Source: Lineus longissimus (lineage: Eukaryota; Nemertea; Pilidiophora; Heteronemertea; Lineidae). From it: DNA of 60,000 bases. The translations under genes and the position numbers were made by a program. The stretch covers positions 26,739,501-26,799,500 of the forward strand of contig NC_088308.1 in assembly GCF_910592395.1 (NCBI RefSeq), in the 5' to 3' direction. The notes below the pieces were generated by a model. It did not search any database and was not told where the DNA came from. It worked only from the letters and a program-made list of their open reading frames with translations. Shown one piece after another: positions 37,830 through 47,587 of the stretch (positions are counted from its first letter, which is position 1; each line of letters starts with the position of its first letter).

Positions 37830-38764
37830 GTAAGACATTTGTTTTCGACGAAATGGATTGCAAAGCAATTCTTTCTGATATTATCTAAAGCATTTCAAAG
37901 CGCCAATGAAGTTTTTGCTTGATAGAAGACTCACTGCTGGCCAACTCGAAAGAGTTAACTGTAGCAAATATCATACGGACTCATAAAAATACCACCCTTC
38001 CGGTCAAATTATTGTCGTCATCGGCATCCTCAACATCAACTAATAATCGGTCGACTTCGCAGCAGGCGGATACAATCATACAAAGATATGTGACCACATT
38101 TCCCCTCCGAATATTTTTTGACATATGCACTACTCTTCCTGCTCTCGTCAGTTAAGGCCTATTTACATGATTGCAGTGGCATTGAACAAACATTTGAAAC
38201 TTCAAACACAATCTCTTGCACCACTGACCGATTAACACACGACACACGGTTATTTGGGCAGAACTTCTTCATTGTCACCGGTACTAAGATGAAGACATGG
38301 TCTGTTCCCGGCCCGGCGTCCTTTATAACTCGGTAAACAAGTCTCCAGTCGCATTAATGAATCATATGACATGGATGACCACTTCCTGTTTCCTGTGAAT
38401 CACATTGTCAATCTGTTATTAACCGCTGTGATCGAATGCCAGGTTGCAGATCACATATGAGCCCTTAATGAAGCGGTAGACATGGCCTCGCCATCACAGG
38501 AAGTGAACACAATTCCCTACCTTTTATTTCTAATATCAAAAACTATCCAAGTTACCACGCAGTCTGAACAGTAATCAAAAGCCAAACCTTTAACGGAGTC
38601 CGCCGCCTCATTACTCTGTTATCCCACTATATTATTGTGACTTCGGGACAGGGGAGGAGACTTTATGGTTTCGATGTGGCAGATATATGGAGACATGCAA
38701 TTGATTTCCCCGCAAATCATATCAAGAATATCTATATATCAGACATGCAGTCGGCCACCTTTTG
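37830..38764. other. No gene recognised
   Basis: Non-coding by eye. Short frames at 37919-38336 have no domain. Confidence 0.4.
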
Positions 38765-38885
38765 TTAAGGGTCAGAGGTTGCACTCCACCACTGACCCTT
38801 AAAAAAAGGACCTATCTAATTAAGACACCTCTCTATTAAGGGTAGCACCTGTCAGTCCCTAGGGTGTCTCTAATAGAGAGGTTCC
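38765..38885. repeat. Inverted repeat and minisatellite-like stretch at left edge of array
   Basis: TTAAGGGTCAG (38765-38775) and CTGACCCTTAA (38792-38802) are perfect 11-bp inverted copies. The phrase 'cactccaccactgaccctta' recurs in every spacer of the methyltransferase array (near 41195, 45382 and 48539), so a fragment of the unit reaches this far left. It is followed by diverged 'gaga/tctc' phrases related to 'taatagagaggttccac'. Confidence 0.5.
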
Positions 38886-39308
38886 ACTTTATGATTAAAT
38901 ACTGTATACATGAATAAAATACTTATGAAAATGCAAATGAAAAGCAGTGCTGTTGATTGCAATATGAAATGTATTGTCCTATTCTAGTGCAGTGTGAGGC
39001 TGTATAATATTCGATCTGTATAGTGTTGGATACGTTTGGCGAGTCTTCTGCATTTTTCCACATTATTTGTTTCTGGATACAAATATGGACCCGAGTTCGA
39101 TCCCAATTTGATTTTTCGGCAAATTTTAACAGCGGGATTCTACATGATAGGGGTTAAATTCTATTCTAGGTGTTCGTGGATTTCAGGTTTAGACTACGCA
39201 TAATCAATTCTTTCTCTTTTTTTCTTTCAGTTTTGCAGAGTTTGCAACTGTAACTAAGCTATATATCCAACAGACAGCTTTCTTTATAGTGGAAGACCGA
39301 AGCCAGAT

Positions 39309-40249
39309 ATGAGTAATATAAACGCCTATTATTCTCAAGGAGCAGCGAATTATGACGACCTCGCCAAACATCGGGACTTCTTTGATCAGCCCTTTGGTGA
39401 GGATTTAAAGAGAGTGCGTATAAGTTTATCATTTGATCTGGTAGATACTGATTATAAAACGAGAACTAGTTAAGATACGTTTTATTTGAAGTCTGGAGAA
39501 AGATAGAGGTAGACATTTATCTTTTTATGTTCATTTCGTATTGTTGTGTGTGCCAAAACGCCATAAATCAGCAGTGGGCAACGAGGCAGGTCTAGCATTC
39601 GTAATGACGAAATAGTTTTGGATCGCTTTTTCAGATGACCAACCCTTCTCCCGGTCTCGATATAGTCGACATGGCTTGCGGGACCGGATACCTGTCTAAG
39701 GTGTTAGACAAACAAGGTATCAAAACTACTATTCTAGTGGAGCCATGTAAAGAATTGTTAACATTGAGCGAGTCTGCCTTTCCGTCGGCCAAGGCCTACT
39801 GCATGGATGCGCTTGAGTTCTCGAAGCAACCGATCAAGTATGACCGTATTGTGATCAACGGATCTTTCCACCTTTTCCCACTGGGCACGCTTGAGGAGAC
39901 AGTCCTCAACTTCCGGTCGCAGTTGCGTAGTGGTGGGATGGTCATCATCATATCACAAATTATCAGTCCTATGTTTAAAGCTGCACGAGGAATCGTTCAC
40001 GACACCAGCTACGCGGGTATCAAAGCTCTTAAAGCCGCTGGCTTTGAAGTCGCGTCCGAACCGATGGTAACCAGGTACCAGTTCGAAATACCACGAGAAG
40101 ACTACGAAAAATTGCATAGATCACGTTTCCTCTCCGAAGAAAGCGAACTTACAGATGACGAGATTGAACATGGAATAAATGAGATGAATTTGTCCGACCC
40201 AGTTGTGTGCGAGTACAAGCATATATGGGTCATTGCTTCAAAACAGTAA
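39309..40249 (+). CDS. Class I SAM-dependent methyltransferase, copy M1 (2 exons, 239 aa)
   Basis: Coding exons are 39309-39413 and 39635-40249. The 221-bp phase-0 intron has donor AGA|GTGCGT and acceptor 'ctttttcag'. The start is chosen because the leader just upstream carries a 4-bp deletion relative to M2-M4 that would break any longer frame, so the leader is non-coding. Motifs: N-terminal YYSQGAANYD at residues 7-16, typical of UbiE/BioC-like methyltransferases. Motif I is VDMACGTGY (46-54), which grips SAM. The ribose-binding acidic residue is in LVEP (Glu71). Motif II is CMDALEF (Asp93), and motif IV is YDRIVINGSFHLF (104-116). SGGMVIIIS lies at 134-142. The acceptor substrate cannot be told. 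No signal peptide or membrane segment is seen, so it is probably soluble. Exon 1 differs from M2 at 6 of 35 residues, whereas exon 2 is nearly identical. An acceptor at 39230 marks a 5' leader exon whose upstream partner was not found. AATAAA signals lie at 40904 and 40914. Confidence 0.9.
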
Positions 40250-40440
40250 TTAGTGCTCAAGGGCTGAATAGGGAAGAATTCGACAAACACACTTTTAGAA
40301 ATCGAGAATATTACTTTGACAACATTTCCTTCACCATTCGCATCAATCCTGACAGCGCCGCTAATTCTTTGCTCGGCACTAATCTACCGAGTGATAAAAA
40401 CGTTTTGTTTTTGAGTAAGGTTAATAGAATATTTTCGTGA
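40207..40440 (+). other. Overlapping 3' open frame, conserved in M1-M3
   Basis: In another phase, a frame overlaps the last 43 bases of M1 and runs through the 3' flank for 77 codons. Its protein-like part is EEFDKHTFRNREYYFDNISF and what follows, ending KVNRIFS. The same frame occurs after M2 (44369-44608) and M3 (47545-47784), where it is two codons longer through an in-frame 6-bp insertion. It is missing after M4. Since the DNA of M1-M3 is nearly identical here anyway, conservation alone does not prove translation. It could be an alternative 3' exon or chance. Confidence 0.2.
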
Positions 40441-40903
40441 TTGGCTCAAAACCCCCAAATAATTGATTTGCATCGTTTAGATACCATACCATACTTTTTA
40501 TATTTATATCAATGGAAGACCAAAGGCTGAAACTTCTTTTACACACTATCTGGTTGTCAGTAGGGTGAAGCGAAAAGGCGAGAGGACAAAGCTAAGGCTA
40601 AATTAGGTCCATTATCAACAAAGCCCTTCCTAAATCTGTACTATTGGTGAAGGATACGCTGATACGGATATAAGCAGACCACATTAAAGGCCATCCCTGG
40701 CTCAAAGCAAGCCTTGGGCGATCCTTAGAGACTTGAGACGAAATCTTGGGAGACTGATCCTCCTGCTGAGGTAATTTAGTCGAGTGTGGTTTTGATGTCG
40801 CTTCAAAGTTACCCGATGGAGTCTTAAGTCATTTCTTCTTTGAGGTTTTCTAACTATTCATCAATTTACTTGTATGTAGCCAAACAAAGCGAATGTTAAA
40901 GAT

Positions 40904-40919
40904 AATAAATGATAATAAA
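40904..40919 (+). promoter_or_regulatory. Poly(A) signals, M1 3' flank
   Basis: Two AATAAA hexamers lie 10 bp apart ('aataaatgataataaa') about 655 bp past the M1 stop. The same pair recurs after M2 (45091 and 45101), M3 (48248 and 48258) and M4 (50899 and 50909). In M4 it is only about 155 bp from the stop because of the 3' flank deletion. They are plausible cleavage signals, but other AATAAA hexamers exist in the spacer. Confidence 0.4.
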
Positions 40920-41339
40920 TAGGAAAATGTGTCTAAGTGGTGTCTTTTCTTTCAAGCAAACCTCTTGCAACTATCTTGCATGTCAAGGCAAAGCTTCTTC
41001 TCTGTCTTTTTAAAAAAAGGAAGAAATTTAATAGACGCCACCAAGGTTAGGTTTCTTCACCGATGAGGATGTAAAAACTCGATTTCTTAGAGTGGTCTTA
41101 AAGCAGAGTTTCCTAGCTAGCCATTACAGAATAAAATGTATTGAATGGTGCGATATCGTTCTTTTATCGACATGCATGTTTCGTGAAAACATTTCACTCC
41201 ACCACTGACCCTTAACATATGGTGGTCGACTGCCTAAATAACCAGCAATCATGATTGCTCGAGTGTGGCCCAGCGGTCAAGAAGTATCCTACCCCGGAGA
41301 AGCCTAATGACTCTGTTAATAATCGACCCACTGGACGTT

Positions 41340-42353
41340 GGTTATTAAGGGTAGTTGTAAAACAAGAAACACAGAAACGAAACAGAAACACAGAAACACA
41401 GAAACGAAACGCAGAAACCAGTCTTGTGGCGAATTCTGGTCTGCAGACTCCATCTTGTTGCCATGGTTGTGGCCGCGAACGCGGGTGTAACTAAAACTGG
41501 TATTCAGTCGGAATGGAAGGAGGAATGCTCATTTCCCCAATACCCCTTTAGCCTCATCAACGTGTGCGCAGATTGGCAGCATCCGGCCTTGATCGTGCCA
41601 ATACACTACATGTATGTACTACACGGCGTAAATAGAAAATAGTCCTTCGAATAGCGAGTCCTGTTCTTTTGTACATTCCATGGCCTGTGCACGACACTAG
41701 GCTGAACTTCCCTACTGCAACCTCATTAACATAAACAGATATTTAAAGGGACTATTTAAAGGCAGCAGCTGGGCAGGCAAGATTGAGTTACTCCAAGTCA
41801 ATGTCTAGCGCCCGCCCGCCCCCCCCCCCCCCCACTTTACTCTATTCTAGTCGCCAAAATTGGTCTCTCACGTCTCACATAACGTCGAAATGATTCACCC
41901 ATGTACTGGTACCGTACCTTGCATTTAGTGCTGCATCAGACGGGATTTGTAGGATGATCCTGGTACTTCATGTAAATTGAACACTACAAGGCAAGATGTT
42001 GCACTGCACCTTCATTTAAAATAACATGCTGTAGGAATCGAATCGAACCTACCAAAGTACTACACCACCACCTCAAAAGACTTCACCCATATCGTGCCGC
42101 CCCCTCCCCCCCCAAGTTGCTCCATGTATCCCCTCAACAACTCTATTGCATTCCGGCTAGCCGCAACCCACCAACCTCAGATTTTACTTTTAAACGACAA
42201 TAACAACGGATTGGGCAAGGAAAGTATCGGCGTGCCGCTTGATTCCAACTTTTATGAAAACCCGTTTGATTTTCGTTTCTGCGTTTCGTTTCTGCGTTTC
42301 TGTGTTTCTGTTTCGTTTCTGTGTTTCTTGTTTTACAACTACCCGGTTATTAA
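41340..42353. mobile_element. 996-bp TIR transposon (non-autonomous) with 9-bp TSD
   Basis: The element itself is 41349-42344. Its ends are long inverted repeats of about 70 bp that begin GGGTAGTTGTAAAACAAGAA and continue with GAAAC/ACAGAAAC sub-repeats, mirrored at the right end. It is flanked on both sides by the direct repeat GGTTATTAA (41340-41348 and 42345-42353). The spacers after M2 and M3 hold the empty site (GGTTGTTAA, one base different) with the same flanks, so insertion into spacer 1 is directly visible. No transposase frame is present. The interior contains a C15 run (41819-41833) next to a GCCC repeat. A 9-bp duplication with long arms would fit Mutator-like or Merlin-like elements, but the superfamily is not decided. 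Confidence 0.92.
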
Positions 42354-42979
42354 CGACTGTCAACCAACCAACCAACATGTATGTTAATACCATGTAGGCC
42401 TACACAGTATAGGTATGTTTATACACTGTACACTGTATACATGAATAAAGTAAATGTAGGCCTACCTAAAAAAGCCACTTCACAATTATTATAGGTCAAT
42501 CGATATCGATATGAAATGCATTGTCCTCTGCCTGGGTTTCTAGTGTAGTGTGTGCCTGGATAGTGTTGGATCTGTGTGATACGTTTGGTGAGTCTTCTGT
42601 ATTTTTTCCTCATTATTTGTTTGTAGCACGGTGTGTGATGTCACTACGGCATCATCAACACCTATGATTGGCTTAAATACTTGACATATTTCGCCGCGTG
42701 CTCTGGGGGCTTGCATTTTATAAATTTTCCATTTGATCGCCATGATGACAGTGACGTGTGTTATGATTGTCTTTATCCTATGATATAGGCTACACACAAA
42801 AAAGGTTAACATTCAGAGAATTTCCTTGCAGGAAAAATGCCACCAAAATAGCCCCTGTTGTAGATTAAACACTGTTCTTTCATACATCGTCTGGGTGCTA
42901 TCACACCCTTTCAGGACAAAATCAAAATGCATTTGATAATATTTCCATTGACCACCCCATTTGTTTTCCACCTTCTAAC

Positions 42980-43110
42980 TGCTATGGTGGTTATCGCACC
43001 AATGGGCCGGGAGTTCGATCCCGGTGGCCGCATAGCTTATTGGTGGTTCACACTGCTCTAGTGGCTATAACGCCAATATGGACCCGAGCACGATCCCGAT
43101 TTGACTTTTC
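42980..43110 (+). repeat. Two tandem tRNA-like segments in spacer 1 (SINE-derived)
   Basis: The first (42980-43036) has a T-arm-like stem-loop CCGGG..TTCGAT..CCCGG containing a B-box (GAGTTCGATCC). Its ends, GCTATG and CATAGC, can pair. The second (about 43050-43104) has an A-box-like 'gctctagtggctataacgcc' and a weaker B-box 'gagcacgatccc'. In unit 1 upstream only the second is left (39080-39110), with a better B-box 'gagttcgatccc'. Neither folds into a full cloverleaf by eye, so these look like SINE heads and not tRNA genes. Confidence 0.5.
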
Positions 43111-43184
43111 TGCAAATTTAACGGCGGGATTCTCCATGTAGGGGTTGAAATTCTTGATTAGTGATGCCTTATATATATAGTGGT

Positions 43185-43232
43185 GAAGATGATGATACTG
43201 ATAATGATTATGATGATGCTGATGATGGTGTT
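43185..43232. repeat. GAT-rich microsatellite upstream of M2
   Basis: An imperfect (GAT)n tract, 'gaagatgatgatactgataa' and onward. It recurs upstream of M3 (46361-46408) and M4 (49518-49565) with one or two base changes, and is absent upstream of M1. It lies about 150 bp before the leader-exon acceptor. Confidence 0.75.
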
Positions 43233-43469
43233 CTATCGATCGTTACCGGTGCAGTACAGTTTTGTCCCCCAGCACAACAGTAACTAACAGCAAATTGTCA
43301 AGTTATTTCAATTTTAAGTGTTTGTGGATTTCAGGTTTAGACTATGCAAAATCAATTCTTTCTCTTTTCTTTCTTAATCTATTTCAGTTTTGCAGAGTTT
43401 GCAACTGCAACTAAGCTATATATCCTACAGGCAGCTTCCTTTATAGTCAGTGGAAAACCGAAGCCAGAT

Positions 43470-44411
43470 ATGAGTGATATAACCGCCTATTATTCTAAAG
43501 GAGCAGCGAACTATGACGGTCTCTACAAACATCGGCACTTCTTTGATCAGCCCTTTGGTGAGGATTTAAAGAGAGTGCGTATAAGTTTATCATTTGATCT
43601 GGTAGATACTGATTATAAAACGAGAACTAGTTAAGATACGTTTTATTTGAGGTCTGGAGAAAGATAGAGGTATACATTTATCTTTTCATGTTCATTTCGT
43701 ATTGTTGTGTGTGCCAAAACGCCATAAATCAGCAGTGGGCAACGACGCAGGTCTAGCATTCCTAACAACGAAATAGTTTTTGTATCGCTTTTTCAGATGA
43801 CCAACCCTTCTCCCGGTCTCGATATAGTCGACATGGCCTGCGGGACCGGATACCTGTCTAAGGTGTTAGACAAACAAGGTATCAAAACTACTATTCTAGT
43901 GGAGCCATGTAAAGAATTGTTAACATTGAGTGAGTCTGCCTTTCCGTCGGCCAAGGCCTACTGCATGGATGCGCTTGAGTTCTCGAAGCAACCGATCAAG
44001 TATGACCGTATTGTGATCAACGGAGCTTTCCACCTTTTCCCACTGGGCACGCTTGAGGAGACAGTCCTCAACTTCCGGTCGCAGTTGCGTAGTGGTGGGA
44101 TGGTCATCATCATATCACAAATTATCAGTCCTATGTTTAAAGCTGCACGAGGAATCGTTCACGACACCAGCTACGCGGGTATCAAAGCTCTTAAAGCTGC
44201 TGGCTTTGAAGTCGCGTCCGAACCGATGGTAACCAGGTACCAGTTCGAAATACCACGAGAAGACTACGAAAAATTGCATAGATCACGTTTCCTCTCCGAA
44301 GAACGCGAACTTACAGATGACGAGATTGAACGTGGAATAAATGAGATGAATTTGTCCGACCCAGTTGTGTGCGAGTACAAGCACATATGGGTCATTGCTT
44401 CAAAACAGTAG
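43470..44411 (+). CDS. Class I SAM-dependent methyltransferase, copy M2 (2 exons, 239 aa)
   Basis: Coding exons are 43470-43574 and 43797-44411, with a 222-bp phase-0 intron (AGA|GTGCGT to 'ctttttcag'). The protein appears identical to M3. Compared with M1, exon 1 reads YYSKGAANYDGLYKHRHFF (residues 7-25) instead of YYSQGAANYDDLAKHRDFF. Exon 2 differs by Ser112 to Ala (in motif IV, INGAFHLF), Ser to Arg in the SEERELTDDE stretch, and His to Arg in EIERGIN. All SAM-binding motifs are intact. A leader exon begins at about 43388 after 'tctatttcag' or at 43396 after 'ttgcag'. M4 has a 1-bp deletion in that pyrimidine tract, in line with it being intronic. Its 3' spacer holds a private 19-bp tandem duplication. 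Confidence 0.9.
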
Positions 44412-45047
44412 GCCTAATTAGTACTCAAGGGCTGAATAGGGAAGAATTCGACAAACACACTTTTAGAAATCGAGAATATTACTTTGACAACATTTCCTTC
44501 ACCATTCGCATCAATCCTGACAGCGCCGCTAATTCTTTGCTCGGCACTAATCTACCGAGTGATAAAAACGTTTTGTTTTTGAGTAAGGTTAATAGAATAT
44601 TTTCGTGATTGGCTCAAAACCCCCAAATAATTGATTTGCATCGTTTAGATACCATACCATACTTTTTACATTTATATCAATGGAAGACCAAAGGCTGAAA
44701 CTTCTTTTACACACTATCTGGTTGTCAGTAGGGTGAAGCGAAAAGGCGAGAGGACAAAGCTAAGGCTAAATTAGGTCCATTATCAACAAATCCCTTCCTA
44801 AATCTGTACTATTGGTGAAGGATACGCTGATACGGATATAAGCAGACCACATTAAAGGCCATCCCTGGCTCAAAGCAAGCCTTGGGCGATCCTTAGAGAC
44901 TTGAGACGAAATCTTGGGAGACTGATCCTCCTGCTGAGGTCATTTAATCGAGTGTGGTTTTGATATCGCTTCAAAGTTACCCGATGGAGTCTTAAGTCAT
45001 TTCTTCTTTGAGGTTTTCTAACTATTCATCAATTTACTTGTATGTAG

Positions 45048-45085
45048 CCAAACAAAGCGAATGTTACCAAACAAAGCGAATGTTA
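45048..45085. repeat. 19-bp tandem duplication in spacer 2
   Basis: CCAAACAAAGCGAATGTTA occurs twice in a row here and once at the matching place in spacers 1 and 3 and after M4. It alone accounts for the 3176 versus 3157 bp spacing. Confidence 0.95.
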
Positions 45086-46155
45086 AAGATAATAAATGAT
45101 AATAAATAGGAAAATGTGTCTGAGTGATGTCTTTTCTTTCAAGCAAACCTCTTGCAACTATCTTGCATGTCAAGGCAAAGCTTCTTCTCTGTCTTTTTAA
45201 AAAAAGGAAGAAATTCAAAAGACGCCAGCACGGTTAGGTTTCTTCACCGATGAGGATGTAAAAACTCGATTTCTTAGAGTGGTCTTAAAGCAGAGTTTCC
45301 TAGTTGGCCATTACAGAATAAAATGTATTGAATGGTGCGATATCGTTCTTTTAACGACATGCATGTATAGTGAAAACATTTCACTCCACCACTGACCCTT
45401 AACAAATGGTGGTCGACTGCCTAAATAACCAGCAATCATGATTGCTCGAGTGTGGCCCAGCGGTCAAGAAGTATCCTACCCCGGAGAAGCCTAATTACTC
45501 TGTTAATAATCGACCCACTGGACGTTGGTTGTTAACGACTGTCAACCAACCAACCAACATGTATGTTAATACCATGTAGGCCTACACAGTATAGGTATGT
45601 TTATACACTGTACACTGTCTACATGAATAAAGTAAATGTACCTAAAAAAAGCCACTTCATAATTATCATAGGGTAATCGATATCGATATGAAATGTATTG
45701 TCCTCTGCCTGGGTTTCTAGTGTAGTGTGTGCCTGGATAGTGTTGGATCTGTGTGATACGTTTGGTGAGTCTTCTGTATTTTTCCTCATTATTTGTTTGT
45801 AGCACGGTGTGTGATGTCACTACGGCATCATCAACCCCTATGATTGGCTTAAATACTTGACATATTTCGCCGCGTGCTCTGGGGGCTTGCATTTTATAAA
45901 TTTTCCATTTGATCGCCATGATGACAATGGCGTGTGTTATGATTGTCTTTATCCTATAATATAGGCTACACACAAAAAAGGTTAACATTCAGAGAATTTC
46001 CTTGCAGGAAAAATGCCACCAAAATAGCCCCTGTTGTAGATTAAACACTGTTCTTTCATACATCGTCTGGGTGCTATCACACCCTTTCAGGACAAAATCA
46101 AAATGCATTTGATAATATTTCCATTGACCACCCCATTTGTTTTCCACCTTCTAAC

Positions 46156-46286
46156 TGCTATGGTGGTTATCGCACCAATGGGCCGGGAGTTCGATCCCGG
46201 TGGCCGCATAGCTTATTGGTGGTTCACACTGCTCTAGTGGCTATAACGCCAATATGGACCCGAGCACGATCCCGATTTGACTTTTC
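46156..46286 (+). repeat. Two tandem tRNA-like segments in spacer 2 (SINE-derived)
   Basis: Same pair as at 42980-43110, displaced by exactly 3176 bp. The intact T-arm-like hairpin and both B-box-like motifs are unchanged. Confidence 0.5.
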
Positions 46287-46645
46287 TGCAAATTTAACGG
46301 CGGGATTCTCCATGTAGGGGTTGAAATTCTTGATTAGTGATGCCTTATATATATAGTGGTGAAGATGATGATACTGATAATGATTATGATGATGCTGATG
46401 ATGGTGTTCTATCGATCGTTACCGGTGCAGTACAGTTTTGTCCCCCAGCACAACAGTAACTAACAGCAAATTGTCAAGTTATTTCAATTTTAAGTGTTTG
46501 TGGATTTCAGGTTTAGACTATGCAAAATCAATTCTTTCTCTTTTCTTTCTTAATCTATTTCAGTTTTGCAGAGTTTGCAACTGCAACTAAGCTATATATC
46601 CTACAGGCAGCTTCCTTTATAGTCAGTGGAAAACCGAAGCCAGAT

Positions 46646-47587
46646 ATGAGTGATATAACCGCCTATTATTCTAAAGGAGCAGCGAACTATGACGGTCTCT
46701 ACAAACATCGGCACTTCTTTGATCAGCCCTTTGGTGAGGATTTAAAGAGAGTGCGTATAAGTTTATCATTTGATCTGGTAGATACTGATTATAAAACGAG
46801 AACTAGTTAAGATACGTTTTATTTGAGGTCTGGAGAAAGATAGAGGTATACATTTATCTTTTCATGTTCATTTCGTATTGTTGTGTGTGCCAAAACGCCA
46901 TAAATCAGCAGTGGGCAACGACGCAGGTCTAGCATTCCTAACAACGAAATAGTTTTTGTATCGCTTTTTCAGATGACCAACCCTTCTCCCGGTCTCGATA
47001 TAGTCGACATGGCCTGCGGGACCGGATACCTGTCTAAGGTGTTAGACAAACAAGGTATCAAAACTACTATTCTAGTGGAGCCATGTAAAGAATTGTTAAC
47101 ATTGAGTGAGTCTGCCTTTCCGTCGGCCAAGGCCTACTGCATGGATGCGCTTGAGTTCTCGAAGCAACCGATCAAGTATGACCGTATTGTGATCAACGGA
47201 GCTTTCCACCTTTTCCCACTGGGCACGCTTGAGGAGACAGTCCTCAACTTCCGGTCGCAGTTGCGTAGTGGTGGGATGGTCATCATCATATCACAAATTA
47301 TCAGTCCTATGTTTAAAGCTGCACGAGGAATCGTTCACGACACCAGCTACGCGGGTATCAAAGCTCTTAAAGCTGCTGGCTTTGAAGTCGCGTCCGAACC
47401 GATGGTAACCAGGTACCAGTTCGAAATACCACGAGAAGACTACGAAAAATTGCATAGATCACGTTTCCTCTCCGAAGAACGCGAACTTACAGATGACGAG
47501 ATTGAACGTGGAATAAATGAGATGAATTTGTCCGACCCAGTTGTGTGCGAGTACAAGCACATATGGGTCATTGCTTCAAAACAGTAG
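46646..47587 (+). CDS. Class I SAM-dependent methyltransferase, copy M3 (2 exons, 239 aa)
   Basis: Coding exons are 46646-46750 and 46973-47587, with a phase-0 intron of 222 bp. By eye it matches M2 base for base through both exons, the intron, the leader and at least 500 bp on either side, apart from the 19-bp duplication in the M2 3' spacer. It therefore carries the same signature residues (Ala112, Arg in SEEREL, Arg in EIERGIN). The identity means either a very recent duplication, ongoing homogenisation, or an assembly artefact. Intact motifs and splice sites suggest it is functional if real. Confidence 0.88.

Noticed and set aside
42980-43036. Functional tRNA gene
   Set aside because: The T-arm and B-box are good, but the D-arm and anticodon arm cannot be fitted and the length is only about 57 nt.
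43344-43634. 96-codon frame reading through the leader acceptor into exon 1 and the intron of M2 (same at 46520)
   Set aside because: It crosses an evident 3' splice site and then runs past the phase-0 donor into the intron. The corresponding frame differs in M4 and is broken in M1, so the real coding part is only the 105 nt from the ATG at 43470.
45566-45988. 140-codon minus-strand frame, repeated at 48723-49145 and shorter at 42540-42812
   Set aside because: It is repeated only because the unit is duplicated. The matching stretch in spacer 1 is broken by small indels, it has no domain, and it runs antisense through spacer DNA.
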